Below, in pieces: positions 26,901 to 35,931 of a DNA stretch of 64,000 nucleotides (positions are counted from its first letter, which is position 1; every line of letters begins with the position of its first letter). A program made the translations under genes and the position numbers. The notes under the pieces were generated by a model. It saw only the letters and a program-made list of their open reading frames with translations. It ran no database searches and had not been told where the DNA came from. The stretch is from Microbispora triticiradicis (lineage in GTDB: Bacteria; Actinomycetota; Actinomycetes; Streptosporangiales; Streptosporangiaceae), in assembly GCA_003260025.2 (NCBI GenBank), contig QFZU02000007.1, forward strand, positions 49,351 to 113,350, written 5' to 3'.

Positions 26901-27189
26901 TTCGCCCTCCGAAGGTGTCACGACGGCAGACCGATAGGGCGGGCCGTCGGCTGCACAATGCGCTCCTGTCAGGCGGAACAGGCCGATGAGAGCAATGTGC
27001 AGTTACTATCACCGCGGTCACGAAAAGTGTCAATCGATCGCAGTCGGTGCGCTGAGCGGTGCGCGCGCGGATCGGAAACGCCCCCACCCACTCCGAGCCG
27101 AACGCCGAGCGCCCGATCACATAAACGTTCGGAACGGGCGCCCGCCCGCCGCCGGGGGAATGGGCCGCTGGGGGCGGCTGCGGTGCAGG
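26901..27189. other. Upstream region of the hydrolase gene
   Basis: No gene is supported. It should carry the promoter of the leftward hydrolase gene. The AT-richer stretch 26975-27035 is the best candidate. Confidence 0.3.
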
Positions 27190-27614
27190 TCACGATGCCT
27201 GACCGGCCTGGTGCTCGGGTGGGATCGGCAGCGTGCGGCGGCCGGCCAGGAAGCCGGCGCACCGCCGGGTTACGAGGCGTCCCTTGGCGGCCGGGCAGTC
27301 GCCCAGGTGGGTGAAAGTTTCTTGCGGCCGTCCCTGGCGGCCGGGACCGAGACACCGTTCTCCGACGCCTGGAAGTGGGTGATTCAAGACGCGGCGTCCG
27401 GCCAGTACGGGGTCGCCTGGATGAGCCGCACCACGACGCCCTCGCCGAACGGACTCCGGGCCTGCGCACGCGGCCCCTCGTACCTGCGTTCCGCATATTC
27501 GGTGGTTCTGGAGGTCTCGGCGAGTTCAACCCCGATTGCCTGAAGGCCGTTTATCTGGATCGCTGTGCCCGGCTGGAAACAATTCGGTGGATGGTCCCCC
27601 CAGAGTGCCTTCAA
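27190..27614 (-). pseudogene. Possible small gene in two overlapping frames
   Basis: A TTG at 27614, after GGTGGAG, opens a 76-codon frame (including FGEGVVVRLIQATPYWPDA) with high G/C at third positions. Its TGA overlaps a TTG of a second 65-codon frame (FTHLGDCPAAKGRLVTRR and on) in a TTGA overlap. The second frame weakly recalls the H-x-G-D-C motif of small streptomycete proteins of the DUF6233 kind. They may be two coupled small genes or one frameshifted gene. Confidence 0.3.
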
Positions 27615-27740
27615 TTATGTGCTCCACCGTGAGGGCAACGGCCGCCAGATTATTGTGACCAATTGGTTAATATCGCCGCTATATCGATCTGCGCTAAATC
27701 TCTATTGATCGATCAAATGCCCGTCCCTGTAAGGAGAAGC

Positions 27741-28046
27741 ATGCGAAAAGTCACTTGGCTCCGCCGGCTCGGCCTCGTCTCAGCGGTGGTGGCGGCCGGC
27801 CTGGCAACCACGTCCGTGGCCGCGCACGCCGACGGCTATGACACTCCCCGCAGCGCCACTGCTGATGGGGCGGGCAGCACCTACGCGGCCGGGTTGGCGT
27901 CGGCCGAGCAGCGGGCCCGGCAGGCCGTCCTCGCGGTCGGCCACGACTGCACCCCTGGTACCTATTACACGTATATGATCTATTCCTCTCCAGGTGGCGG
28001 CACATGGGTCTTCCGGTCCACCCACTACGCGGTGTGCGTGGACTGA
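27741..28046 (+). CDS. Small secreted protein of unknown function
   Basis: A 101-residue product starting five bases after AAGGAG, with an n-region MRKVTWLRRLG and a hydrophobic h-region (LVSAVVAAGLATTSVAA) ending in AHA. The mature part is about 70 residues, with CTPGTYYTYMIYSSPGGG and a C-terminal YAVCVD. The two Cys may form a disulfide. No family recognised. A hairpin follows. Confidence 0.75.
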   Translation: MRKVTWLRRLGLVSAVVAAGLATTSVAAHADGYDTPRSATADGAGSTYAAGLASAEQRARQAVLAVGHDCTPGTYYTYMIYSSPGGGTWVFRSTHYAVCVD

Positions 28047-28062
28047 TCAAGTTTCAGCGGAT

Positions 28063-28118
28063 CGGCCTCCGCCTGGGCCGCCGGGGCAGGATAGCCCGGC
28101 TGCCCTCGGCGGAGGCCG
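28063..28118. terminator. Bidirectional terminator
   Basis: CGGCCTCCGCC (28063-28073) and GGCGGAGGCCG (28108-28118) enclose a further GC-rich stem, between two convergent genes for small secreted proteins. Confidence 0.6.
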
Positions 28119-28157
28119 TTCCGCAGTGTGGTGGTGCGCCCGCGGCTTTCCGGACGC

Positions 28158-28664
28158 TCAGTTGTAGGGGTTGTCGTAGGTCACGGATTTGGTGCGGCTG
28201 TTGTACGTGTTGCCGGGGTAGAACCAGCCGCCCGTCACATACAGGGTGACGTTCGCGAGGGTGGTGGAGTGGGTGTATTCACCGTCGTAGAGGAACAGGT
28301 ACACCTGGCAGCCGGAGGGAGCGGGCGCCGTGCCTGTCTGGGCCGGATAGAGGTAGGTACTGCCGTTGACGGCGATGTAGAAGTTCGGCTGGGGGTAGGA
28401 CCCGCTTCCCCAGCACAGCCGGAGCGAGTACTTGAACTTCGTGTTTCCGTTGTCGAAGGCCAGCGTGCCGGTCACCTGGGCGAGCATGATCGAGGGGCCG
28501 GCATTTGAGGTCACCGCGAGGTATACCGTCTGGTCTGGGCCGTAGGTGGCGTGCGCGGGAGTGACTGGCATCAGGATCGCCACGAGTGTTGCGATGACGA
28601 CGGCGAAAGAGCTGACCGCATTACGTGCTTTGGAACGTGTCACTTCCAACTTCACCCTCTTCAT
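28158..28664 (-). CDS. Secreted beta-rich protein of unknown function
   Basis: About 168 residues with a signal peptide (RNAVSSFAVVIATLVAILM, cleavage near AHA). The mature domain of about 130 residues is rich in Tyr, Thr and Asn with beta pattern (QTVYLAVTSNAGPSIMLAQV, YSLRLCWGSG, CQVYLFLYDGEYTHS, VTLYVTGGWFYPG) and two Cys. ATG 28664 was chosen without a clear ribosome-binding site; GTG 28682 is possible. It resembles no family I can name; a carbohydrate- or surface-binding role is only a guess. Confidence 0.7.
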   Translation of the reverse strand: MKRVKLEVTRSKARNAVSSFAVVIATLVAILMPVTPAHATYGPDQTVYLAVTSNAGPSIMLAQVTGTLAFDNGNTKFKYSLRLCWGSGSYPQPNFYIAVNGSTYLYPAQTGTAPAPSGCQVYLFLYDGEYTHSTTLANVTLYVTGGWFYPGNTYNSRTKSVTYDNPYN

Positions 28665-29055
28665 GATGTCGGCGGAGCACACTGGACGTTATTGTCGGGG
28701 CCCCCAGGCGTCCAGACAGACGATTGAGAGCCGCTGATTCGGCCCGGCGTTAATTTATTGCCATTGCGGCTCTCGTGAGGGTGGGCCAGGCATGCCACCA
28801 GGTCGGGGATCTGTCCTGTAGAGCCGTAATACCGGTGTGGCGGGTGAGAGTTTCATTCCACCCAGGCATGGCCAACTCCGGCGCCGGAGACGGCTGATGA
28901 TCACCGAGGCCGACGGGCCCGTCGTCGAACCGAGGAACCGGGCCGGCGCCGCCGTGACTGTCGCCCAGGGCGGAGCAAGCGCGTACCGCAGTGGCGGCGC
29001 CTCGCTGGGATGCATCACCGAAACATAAAACAGACAGGCCGATACTTTCAGACAT

Positions 29056-29081
29056 CTGACCGTCAGAATATTGACGGTCAG
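29056..29081. promoter_or_regulatory. 26-bp perfect dyad, likely operator of the ABC operon
   Basis: CTGACCGTCA (29056-29065) and TGACGGTCAG (29072-29081) flank the AT-rich centre GAATAT. It lies about 300 bases before the binding-protein gene. The size and symmetry fit a dimeric repressor site. No regulator gene is adjacent, so the binder is unknown. Confidence 0.55.
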
Positions 29082-29128
29082 GTTGGCAGGGGCCTACTGT
29101 CCCGGAGAAACGATCGACGTGACGTCGC

Positions 29129-29139
29129 CGAAAGTTTCA
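29129..29139. promoter_or_regulatory. CGAAAGTTTC box
   Basis: CGAAAGTTTCA resembles the CGAAA-N-TTTCG elements described upstream of streptomycete xylanase genes and bound by LacI-type regulators. It lies upstream of the sugar ABC genes, which fits a role in polysaccharide-linked control. Confidence 0.4.
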
Positions 29140-29376
29140 GGCTGCCACGAGTGAGGTCAGAAGGCTCTGCAGGTAAGACACCAGGTCGGCATGGCGGTGC
29201 CGAACCTGTCCGGCGCCCGCGGTCGGGAGCCTGGAGTAGCACGGCATCGTCGCCGTCTTACGTCTCGGGCACGCAGTGAGGACCGAAAGGTGCCAAATGC
29301 CCGGCGAGCGCAGCGCATCCTCTCGCGCCAGGCCGCACGTCACATCCCTGACCACAGCAAGCGAAAAGAGGTCGCC

Positions 29377-30654
29377 GTGAATTTCCGCAAGGTCTCAGCG
29401 GTCGTGTTCACCGCTACCGCGGTCCTCAGCATGGCAGCGTGCTCAGGCTCGTCGTCCGGGACCTCCTCCAGCGAGTCGAACGGCTCGTCGTTCGAGTTCT
29501 GGTCGTTCACCGGGATCGACGCGAAGGGGTCCGCCGCCGAGTACAAGGCGAAGAGGCCGGACGTCCAGATCAAGCTGACCGAGGTGGGGAACGCGCAGGA
29601 GACGGCGCAGGCCCTCACGACGGCGCTGGCCGGCGGCAAGGTGCCCGACCTGGTGCTGATCCAGGGCGACGACCTGCCGAAGTTCGTCCAGCAGCCGCAG
29701 AACTTCGTCGACCTGCGCACGATGGGCGCCGACAAGATCAAGGGTGACTACCTCGACTGGGTGATCAGCCAGCCCACGGCCAAGGACGGTTCGATCATCG
29801 GCATCCCGACCGACGTCGGCGGCATGGCCATCGCCTACCGCGCCGACCTGTTCAAAAAGGCCGGGCTGCCGACGGACCGCGAGGAGGTCAGCAAGCTCTG
29901 GCCCACCTGGGACGCCTTCATCGAGACCGGCAAGAAATACACGGCGGCCACCGGCAAGGCGTTCGTCGACAACGCCGGCGGGAGCGTGTACTCGCAGGTG
30001 GTCAACCAGGGGCAGGAGAAGTACTACGACCCCGCGGGCAATCTGGTGTACGAGCGGAGCCCCCAGGTCAAGGCCGCCTTCGACCTGGCGCTCAAGGCCG
30101 TGGCCGCCGGGATCACCGCCAAGCAGAGCACCTTCACCGAGGGCTGGAGCGCCGCGATGAAGAAGGGGGACTTCGCTGTCATCGCCGCGCCGGTCTGGAT
30201 GCTCGGCTCCATCCGCGACAACGCCCCCGACACCAAGGGCAACTGGGACATCGCCACGATCCCCGGCGGCTCGGGCAACTGGGGCGGCAGCTTCCTCGCG
30301 ATCCCCAAGGGCGCCAAGAACCCGAAGGCCGCCTGGGACTACATCGCCGCCACCCAGTCGCCGCAGGGCCAGCTCGACCACTTCTCGAAGGCCAGGTCGC
30401 TGCCCGCGACCCCGTCGGTCTACAAGGACCCGAAGCTCACCTCCGCCAAGGACGAGTTCTTCTCCGGCGCGCCGATCGGCACGATCTACACCGATTCTCT
30501 GCTCGGCCTGAAGCCGTTCCTCATCGGGCCGGACAGCACCACGATCGGTATCGAGTTCACGAACGCCATCACCAATGTCGAGCAGGGCAAGGGTGACCCC
30601 GCGAAGGCGTGGGACGCGGCGGTGACCAACATCAAGAACGCGATCGGCAGCTAG
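29377..30654 (+). CDS. Sugar ABC transporter substrate-binding lipoprotein
   Basis: A 425-residue family 1 extracellular binding protein. The GTG start follows AGAGG by five bases. The signal ends in the lipobox LSMAACSGS, so Cys at about residue 20 is lipidated. The mature protein begins with a Ser-rich spacer and FEFWSFTGID. Ligand-lobe motifs include GIPTDVGGMAIAYRADLFKKAG and WDIATIPGGSGNWGGSFLAIP. It opens an operon with two permeases; no ATPase is present, as usual in actinobacteria where a shared MsiK serves many systems. Nearby glycosidase and CBM genes suggest an oligosaccharide ligand. Confidence 0.93.
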   Translation: MNFRKVSAVVFTATAVLSMAACSGSSSGTSSSESNGSSFEFWSFTGIDAKGSAAEYKAKRPDVQIKLTEVGNAQETAQALTTALAGGKVPDLVLIQGDDLPKFVQQPQNFVDLRTMGADKIKGDYLDWVISQPTAKDGSIIGIPTDVGGMAIAYRADLFKKAGLPTDREEVSKLWPTWDAFIETGKKYTAATGKAFVDNAGGSVYSQVVNQGQEKYYDPAGNLVYERSPQVKAAFDLALKAVAAGITAKQSTFTEGWSAAMKKGDFAVIAAPVWMLGSIRDNAPDTKGNWDIATIPGGSGNWGGSFLAIPKGAKNPKAAWDYIAATQSPQGQLDHFSKARSLPATPSVYKDPKLTSAKDEFFSGAPIGTIYTDSLLGLKPFLIGPDSTTIGIEFTNAITNVEQGKGDPAKAWDAAVTNIKNAIGS

Positions 30655-30726
30655 GAAAGTTCACGAGCGCCGCCGGCGCGGACCGTCCTCACGGTACGGC
30701 GCCGGCGGCGGGGAAGCGAGCAGACC

Positions 30727-31683
30727 GTGACGACGAGCATCACCCCCACCAAGGCGGGCCTGCCCCCCGCCCCGCCGGTGGAGGCGGCGCGGCGCGGTTT
30801 CATCGAGATCATCGCCCCCTACGCCTACATCGCCCCGTTTTTCCTGCTCTTCGCGGTGTTCGGCCTCATCCCGCTGCTGTTCACCTTCTACGTGGCGCTG
30901 TTCGACTGGAACCCGATCGGCGAGCACGTGTTCGTCGGCCTGGACAACTTCGACCGGCTGCTCGGGGACGTGCGGTTCTGGAACGCGGCGCGCAACACCG
31001 TGAGCATCTGGCTGCTGTCCACCGTGCCGCAGTTACTGGTCGCGCTGGTGCTCGCGCATCTGCTCAACCACGCGCGGCTGCGCCTCGCGGTGTTCTTCCG
31101 CATGACGATGCTCGTGCCGTACATCACCTCGGTGGCCGCCACCGCCATCGTGTTCGTCCAGATGTTCGACCGCGACTACGGGTTGCTGAACTGGCTGCTC
31201 GGTTTGGTGGGTTTCGAGCACATCGACTTCACCCAGTCGGTGACGGGCAGCCATGTGCTGATCGCGGTCATGGTGACCTGGCGGTGGTTCGGCTACACGA
31301 CGCTCCTCTACCTGGCTTCCCTGCAGGCCGTTTCCCGGGAGATCTACGAGGCGGCCGCCGTCGACGGGGCCGGAAATGTGCGGCAGTTCCTGCACATCTC
31401 CCTCCCCGCGTTGCGGCCGGTCATCGTGTTCACGATCGTGACCTCGACGATCGGCGGGCTGCAGATCTTCACCGAGGCCCTGCTCGTGAACCGCGGCGCG
31501 GCCAACACCTGTGGGCCCATCCGTCAGTGCCAGACGCTCACTCTCTTCCTGTTCGAGCAGGGGTTCATCCAGTTCAAGTTCGGTTACGCCGCGGCGATCG
31601 GCGTGGCGCTGTTCGTGATGGTCGTCGGGTTCGCCGGCCTCAACTACTTCCTGTCCACCCGGATCCGCCCGGTCAAGGGCTGA
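30727..31683 (+). CDS. Sugar ABC transporter permease (MalF/LacF-type)
   Basis: A 318-residue inner-membrane permease with six predicted helices, beginning IAPYAYIAPFFLLFAVFGLI. The EAA loop that docks the ATPase reads EIYEAAAVDGAGNVRQFLHI followed by SLP. The GTG start lies 72 bases after the binding-protein gene, and the partner permease starts ten bases beyond its stop. It works as a heterodimer with that partner. Confidence 0.93.
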   Translation: MTTSITPTKAGLPPAPPVEAARRGFIEIIAPYAYIAPFFLLFAVFGLIPLLFTFYVALFDWNPIGEHVFVGLDNFDRLLGDVRFWNAARNTVSIWLLSTVPQLLVALVLAHLLNHARLRLAVFFRMTMLVPYITSVAATAIVFVQMFDRDYGLLNWLLGLVGFEHIDFTQSVTGSHVLIAVMVTWRWFGYTTLLYLASLQAVSREIYEAAAVDGAGNVRQFLHISLPALRPVIVFTIVTSTIGGLQIFTEALLVNRGAANTCGPIRQCQTLTLFLFEQGFIQFKFGYAAAIGVALFVMVVGFAGLNYFLSTRIRPVKG

Positions 31684-31693
31684 GGGGGCGATC

Positions 31694-32536
31694 ATGAGCA
31701 TGACGAGACCACGCTCCGGCGATCGGGTCCGATGGTGGACCTACGCGCTGCTCGCGCTCGCCGCCTTCGCCTGCCTGTTCCCTCTGTACTGGATGTTCAT
31801 CGTCGCCACCACCGACACCGCGACGGCGACGACGCTGCCGCCCGAGATCGTGCCGGGCGGCAACTTCTTCCACCTCGCCGGCCTGGTGTTCTCGACCGTG
31901 CCGTTCGTCCGGTCGGTCGTCAACAGCCTGGTCGTGGCCGGGACGATCGGAGTGGGTCAGGCGGTGCTGTGCGCGCTGGCCGGCTTCGCGTTCGCCAAAC
32001 TGCGCTTCCGTGGCCGCGACGCGCTGTTCCTGCTCGTCGTCCTGACGATGACCGTGCCGACCCAGCTCGCCATCGTCCCCCAGTACATGATCACCTCGTT
32101 GCTGGGCTGGGTGGACACGCTCCAGGCGCTGATCGTCCCCGGCCTGGCCAACGCCTTCGGGATCTTCTGGATGCGCCAGCACATATCGTCCACCATCAGC
32201 GACGAGATCCTCCAGGCGGCCCGGATCGACGGGGCGTCGACCTGGCAGATCTTCTGGCGCGTCGCCTTTCCGCTGGTACGCCCCGCCGCCTTCGTGCTCG
32301 GCCTGCTGGGCTTCGTCACCGCGTGGAACGACTTCCTGTGGCCGTTCGTGGTGCTGAAGTCGCCGGAGATGTACACCGTTCAGATCGCGATCAAGGCGCT
32401 GCAGAACAGCTTCAACATCGACCTCGGGCTCGCCATGTCCGGCTCCTTCCTCGCCACCCTCCCGCTGCTCGTCCTGTTCGTCTTCGTCGGGCGGCGCATG
32501 GTGGCCGGGATCATGGACGGCGCCTTCAAGGGCTGA
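31694..32536 (+). CDS. Sugar ABC transporter permease (MalG/LacG-type)
   Basis: A 280-residue permease with six helices, starting WWTYALLALAAFACLFPLYW. The EAA loop reads EILQAARIDGASTWQIFWRV followed by AFPL. The C-terminus VAGIMDGAFKG is standard for CUT1 systems. It is the last gene of the three-gene uptake operon. An ATPase is lacking, so an unlinked MsiK-like protein is needed. Confidence 0.93.
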   Translation: MSMTRPRSGDRVRWWTYALLALAAFACLFPLYWMFIVATTDTATATTLPPEIVPGGNFFHLAGLVFSTVPFVRSVVNSLVVAGTIGVGQAVLCALAGFAFAKLRFRGRDALFLLVVLTMTVPTQLAIVPQYMITSLLGWVDTLQALIVPGLANAFGIFWMRQHISSTISDEILQAARIDGASTWQIFWRVAFPLVRPAAFVLGLLGFVTAWNDFLWPFVVLKSPEMYTVQIAIKALQNSFNIDLGLAMSGSFLATLPLLVLFVFVGRRMVAGIMDGAFKG

Positions 32537-32558
32537 GGCCGCTCACCGGCGAAGCAGA

Positions 32559-33101
32559 TCACGCTGTCCAGGCGGGATCCCGCCCGATGACGCCGAGCAG
32601 GCGGTCGAATGATGGGGCGTCGTCCGGCACGGGCACCGGCGGCCCGAAGGCGCCACGTTGCCTGCCCATCTCCACCATCCGGTCGGTGAAGTGCAGCGCC
32701 CGCGAGACGGTCTCGGGGTCCGGCTCGTACTCCTGATCGGTCGCTCTGGCCAGGTCCCAGCCGTGCACGACCATGTCGACGAGGTACATGTGGCCCAGCG
32801 TGGTCATCGGCAGGCCCATGGCGGGGCTGGTCCCCTCCCACACTCCGGGCCGCGACCAGGCGGCCAGCGTGGCCTTCGCTCTCTCGGGGAAGTCGCCCGC
32901 GTAAGGCCCCTGCTCGACGCGCGGCCCGTTGCGAGCCAGCGACTCGAACAACGCCGCCACCCACTCGAGGTGGCTGATCAGGTCCTTGACGTCGAACTTC
33001 GCGCATGGCGTGGACAATCCGAGCTGCTCCTGCCGCACCGCGCGTACCAACTCCGCGGTCCGTTCGGTGGCCCGCGTCATCAGCGGCATCATGTCTTCCA
33101 T
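32559..33101 (-). CDS. TIGR03086-type metal-binding (DinB/MDMPI-like) protein
   Basis: A 180-residue four-helix-bundle protein of the maleylpyruvate isomerase N-terminal/DinB group. It has LSTPCAKFDVKDLISHLEWV near the start and MTTLGHMYLVDMVVHGWDLARAT, where the His residues (H of SHLEW, H of VVHGWDL) are the metal ligands. Members are thiol-dependent enzymes or have no known role. Its start codon overlaps that of the divergent AraC gene. Confidence 0.85.
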   Translation of the reverse strand: MEDMMPLMTRATERTAELVRAVRQEQLGLSTPCAKFDVKDLISHLEWVAALFESLARNGPRVEQGPYAGDFPERAKATLAAWSRPGVWEGTSPAMGLPMTTLGHMYLVDMVVHGWDLARATDQEYEPDPETVSRALHFTDRMVEMGRQRGAFGPPVPVPDDAPSFDRLLGVIGRDPAWTA

Positions 33102-33927
33102 GGCGACCACCCTGCCCCGCCTGCCCGCAGGGCGGCTTGTAGAAACGCGACAGCGCGGCTGGGTCGATCCGTACGCGGGGCTCGACGCCTTCGATTTCGT
33201 CCGGCAGGCGCCATCGCCCGGGATCGCGCCGTACGTGGACCATTTCTGGGTCGTGACGTGGACCGGCCTCGCCGAGCCGTACGAGCAGCGCATCGTCTCG
33301 CACCCGACCGTGAACATGACGATCGCCCGGGACTTCCGCCGGATCGCGGGAGTGATCAGAGGCGGGTTCTCCTACACGATGCGGGGCAGCGGCCGGGTGC
33401 TCGGCACGCGCTTCCGCCCGGGCGGCTTCCGGCCGTTCCTCGGTGGTCCGGTGTCCCAGCTGACCGGCCGGTTCGTGGAGATCAGAGAGATGTACGGCGC
33501 GGCCGGCGCGAGCCTGGTCGAGCAGGTCCTGGCCGAGCCTGACGCCCAGGCCGCCATCGCGCTCGTCGAGGCGTTCCTGCTGAGCCTGGAACCGGACCAG
33601 GATCCGCTGTCGGAAGAGGTCGCCGCGTTGACGGCGATGGTGGAGAACGACGTGTCCGTGACCAGGGTCGACGAGTTGGCCGCCAGATCGGGGCGATCGG
33701 TCCGCTCGCTGCAGAGGCTGTTCCGGGACTATGTCGGCATCGGCCCCAAGTGGGTGATCCGCCGATTCCGGCTCCACGAGGCCGCGGAGAGGGTCTACCA
33801 GGGCCTCGACCTCGCCACGCTGGCCGCCGAGCTCGGCTACACCGATCAGGCTCACCTGACCCGGGACTTCACCGCTGCCGTCGGCATTCCTCCCGCGGCC
33901 TACGCCCGGCTCAGAGGCCGGGCCTGA
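33100..33927 (+). CDS. AraC-family transcriptional regulator
   Basis: About 275 residues. The N-terminal DUF6597-like domain (GIAPYVDHFWVVTWTGLAEP, RFRPGGFRPFLGGPV) precedes a C-terminal AraC double helix-turn-helix: VDELAARSGRSVRSLQRLFR, then IRRFRLHEAAERV and LAAELGYTDQAHLTRDF. The ATG at 33100 overlaps the divergent partner start by two bases; a later start near RLVETRQRGW is possible. The regulator likely controls the divergent TIGR03086 gene. Confidence 0.87.
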   Translation: MATTLPRLPAGRLVETRQRGWVDPYAGLDAFDFVRQAPSPGIAPYVDHFWVVTWTGLAEPYEQRIVSHPTVNMTIARDFRRIAGVIRGGFSYTMRGSGRVLGTRFRPGGFRPFLGGPVSQLTGRFVEIREMYGAAGASLVEQVLAEPDAQAAIALVEAFLLSLEPDQDPLSEEVAALTAMVENDVSVTRVDELAARSGRSVRSLQRLFRDYVGIGPKWVIRRFRLHEAAERVYQGLDLATLAAELGYTDQAHLTRDFTAAVGIPPAAYARLRGRA

Positions 33928-33961
33928 TCCTCGTAGCGCGGTTCGCGTGGGAGCGGAGGGC

Positions 33962-33984
33962 GTGGCGGCGCCGCGCGCCGCCAC
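33962..33984. terminator. Bidirectional terminator
   Basis: GTGGCGGCGC (33962-33971) and GCGCCGCCAC (33975-33984) with a 3-base loop, between the convergent AraC and secreted lectin genes. Confidence 0.6.
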
Positions 33985-34067
33985 ACCGCTGCCGGCGCCC
34001 TGCTGCGGGCAGGAGGTCACACGGGATCGGGCCGATCGACGGTCCGGGACTCCGCGCGACACCGCGC

Positions 34068-34598
34068 TCAGAGGAGGGTGTCCCTGACCGCGATCTGGCC
34101 GTTGTCGATCACGAACTTCTGGTTGTTGTTGGGCAGGCACTGCCACAGGTAGACCGGCGAGAGGTTGGCGCGGCTGTTGGTGACGTCCAGGCAGATGCGG
34201 TTGCCCGAGTTGAGAGTGGACTTGAGGATGATCAGGCCCCTCTGGACGACCCAGAGCTGGTTGGCGTTTCCGAGGCACTGCCACTGGTACACCCGGGTGC
34301 CGTTGGCGCGGTTGTTGGAGGCGTCCAGACACATCTCCCGCCCCGTGCCGATGGTGTCCTCGACCTTGATGAGGCCGTCCTGGAAGACGAACTTCTGGTT
34401 GGGGTTGTTGTCCTGGCACTGCCACAGATACATCTGCGTACCGTTGCCGCGGCCGTTGCTCAGGTCGACGCACGCCGGGGTGCCGACCAGGGCCGTGCGG
34501 TCGGCGTGCGGGTCGGCGGAGGCCGAGGCGGGCAGAGTGGTGACCGCACCCACGGCGGCGGAGATGACGGCGACGGCCAGCAGACGGCGAGCGAGCAT
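34068..34598 (-). CDS. Secreted ricin-type beta-trefoil (CBM13) protein
   Basis: A 176-residue protein that is only a signal peptide (MLARRLLAVAVISAAVGAVT, cleavage after ASA) plus one beta-trefoil lectin. Three repeats end in QxW-like motifs (NPNQKFVFQ, NANQLWVVQ, NNNQKFVID), each preceded by a CVDL/CLDA/CLDV strand. Two of the three have QKF in place of QxW. With no catalytic domain it probably binds polysaccharide outside the cell. It could act as a lectin or as a broken-off module. Confidence 0.87.
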   Translation of the reverse strand: MLARRLLAVAVISAAVGAVTTLPASASADPHADRTALVGTPACVDLSNGRGNGTQMYLWQCQDNNPNQKFVFQDGLIKVEDTIGTGREMCLDASNNRANGTRVYQWQCLGNANQLWVVQRGLIILKSTLNSGNRICLDVTNSRANLSPVYLWQCLPNNNQKFVIDNGQIAVRDTLL

Positions 34599-34783
34599 GG
34601 TTTGCCTCCCGAGGAAGTTGATCGAGTCGCAAGCACCATGTCACTACTCACAGTCACTGATCAATTACCTGACGTGCGTGTCCTGTCCTGCGGCGAAACC
34701 CGGGGCGGTCGGAGACGGCGGCGCCGGCAGGCGAGATCCACGCTCTGACGCGGCACCGGTGGGCTGCGATGCGGGCGGGCGGC

Positions 34784-35695
34784 TCAGCCGTGGGCGCGCA
34801 GAGCGGCGATCAGCCAGGTGAAGGCGGGTACGGCCGACGGAGCGGGCTCATGTCCGTTGAGCACGGCTATCAGGTGCCAATAGCGCTCCACCCGGGCGTC
34901 GGCGACGGTCTCAAGCCACCGAAGCAGTTCACTGCGTTCGCCGGCCGGCATGTCGGGCTTGATGATGCGATGGAGAACCGACCGGCCTTCGACCGAGTCC
35001 GGTGTGATCGATGCGGCTATCGCCTGGTTGGCGTGCTCCAGGGTCGGTGAGCGGAGCTCATAGCCGTAGCGCGATGTCATCGATGAGGCACCGGCCAGTG
35101 CGATTCGCCGGAGCCGTTGCCGGAAGTCCTCGTCGGCGACCAGGTCGGCCAACTCGATCCAGGCGTCGACCTGATTCGGCGCCGGATCGTCCGGCAACTC
35201 ATCGGGCAGCTCCCGCATCCAGTCCGTGATCACCTTGGCGTCGTCGTCCAGCGGGATGTCCGAGAACGTGTTCTCGACGAACTCGTCGATGACCTGCTGC
35301 CGCTGCGCGGCGGACAGACGGGCGAGTCTGTGCGTCATCGTCGTCTCCTCGGTTGTGCCGCCACGCGCTGCGATCGCGCGGAGTACGGCGCGGCGAAGCT
35401 TCAGAGCCCTGATCTCCGCGTCCAGCGCTCGGGCGTGTACCTCGGCCACCTCCGCCACCGTGGCTTGGTGCGCGAGGATCTTCCGGACGGCCTCCAGTCC
35501 GATACCGAGCTCGCGCAGGGCGTGGACCAGGTCGAACCGGGCCACGGCGGCGGAGTCGTAGAGGCGGTACCCGCCGGCCGAGCGGCCCGTGGGGACTATC
35601 AGGCCGCCGTCGGACCAGAAGCGTATGGTGTGCACAGAAAGACCGGTACGCCGAGCGATTTGGCCTACGGTGTAGAACCCCGTTCCGTCACTCAC
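34784..35695 (-). CDS. MerR-family transcriptional regulator with long effector domain
   Basis: The 303-residue protein begins with a MerR helix-turn-helix (FYTVGQIARRTGLSVHTIRF, GYRLYDSAAVARFDLVHALR, LGIGLEAVRKIL), followed by a coiled dimer helix. The remaining about 190 residues (RLARLSAAQRQQVIDEFVEN onward) are much longer than in typical MerR proteins and match TipA-like or DUF-type C-termini of actinomycetes. No target gene is adjacent, so it may control itself. Confidence 0.9.
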   Translation of the reverse strand: MSDGTGFYTVGQIARRTGLSVHTIRFWSDGGLIVPTGRSAGGYRLYDSAAVARFDLVHALRELGIGLEAVRKILAHQATVAEVAEVHARALDAEIRALKLRRAVLRAIAARGGTTEETTMTHRLARLSAAQRQQVIDEFVENTFSDIPLDDDAKVITDWMRELPDELPDDPAPNQVDAWIELADLVADEDFRQRLRRIALAGASSMTSRYGYELRSPTLEHANQAIAASITPDSVEGRSVLHRIIKPDMPAGERSELLRWLETVADARVERYWHLIAVLNGHEPAPSAVPAFTWLIAALRAHG

Positions 35696-35931
35696 AAGGA
35701 CGAGCCTGCACCTTCAAGCCACTCGAAACTCAAGCTGGAAATCGTCCTCGGCTCATCCGCCAGGAAAAGGCACGACGGGTGAGCTGAGCCGTGCCGACTT
35801 CGATGGTCGTACGAGAAGGACGTTCCCGGTCATGCGGCATGGAGCCTGACCTTCGTCCGGGGGTAAGAGCCCGCTCCACCACTGCCTGAACGTAGAAGCC
35901 GGTGTGCCTGTGCCCGTCGTTGTGCCGGGGG

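Larger units (their letters stand above)
28665..29376. other. Long intergenic control region upstream of the sugar ABC operon
   Basis: About 700 bases between divergent genes with no supported coding frame. It contains the strong dyad at 29056-29081 and a CGAAAGTTTC box at 29129-29139, both listed separately, and should carry promoters in both directions. Confidence 0.5.
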
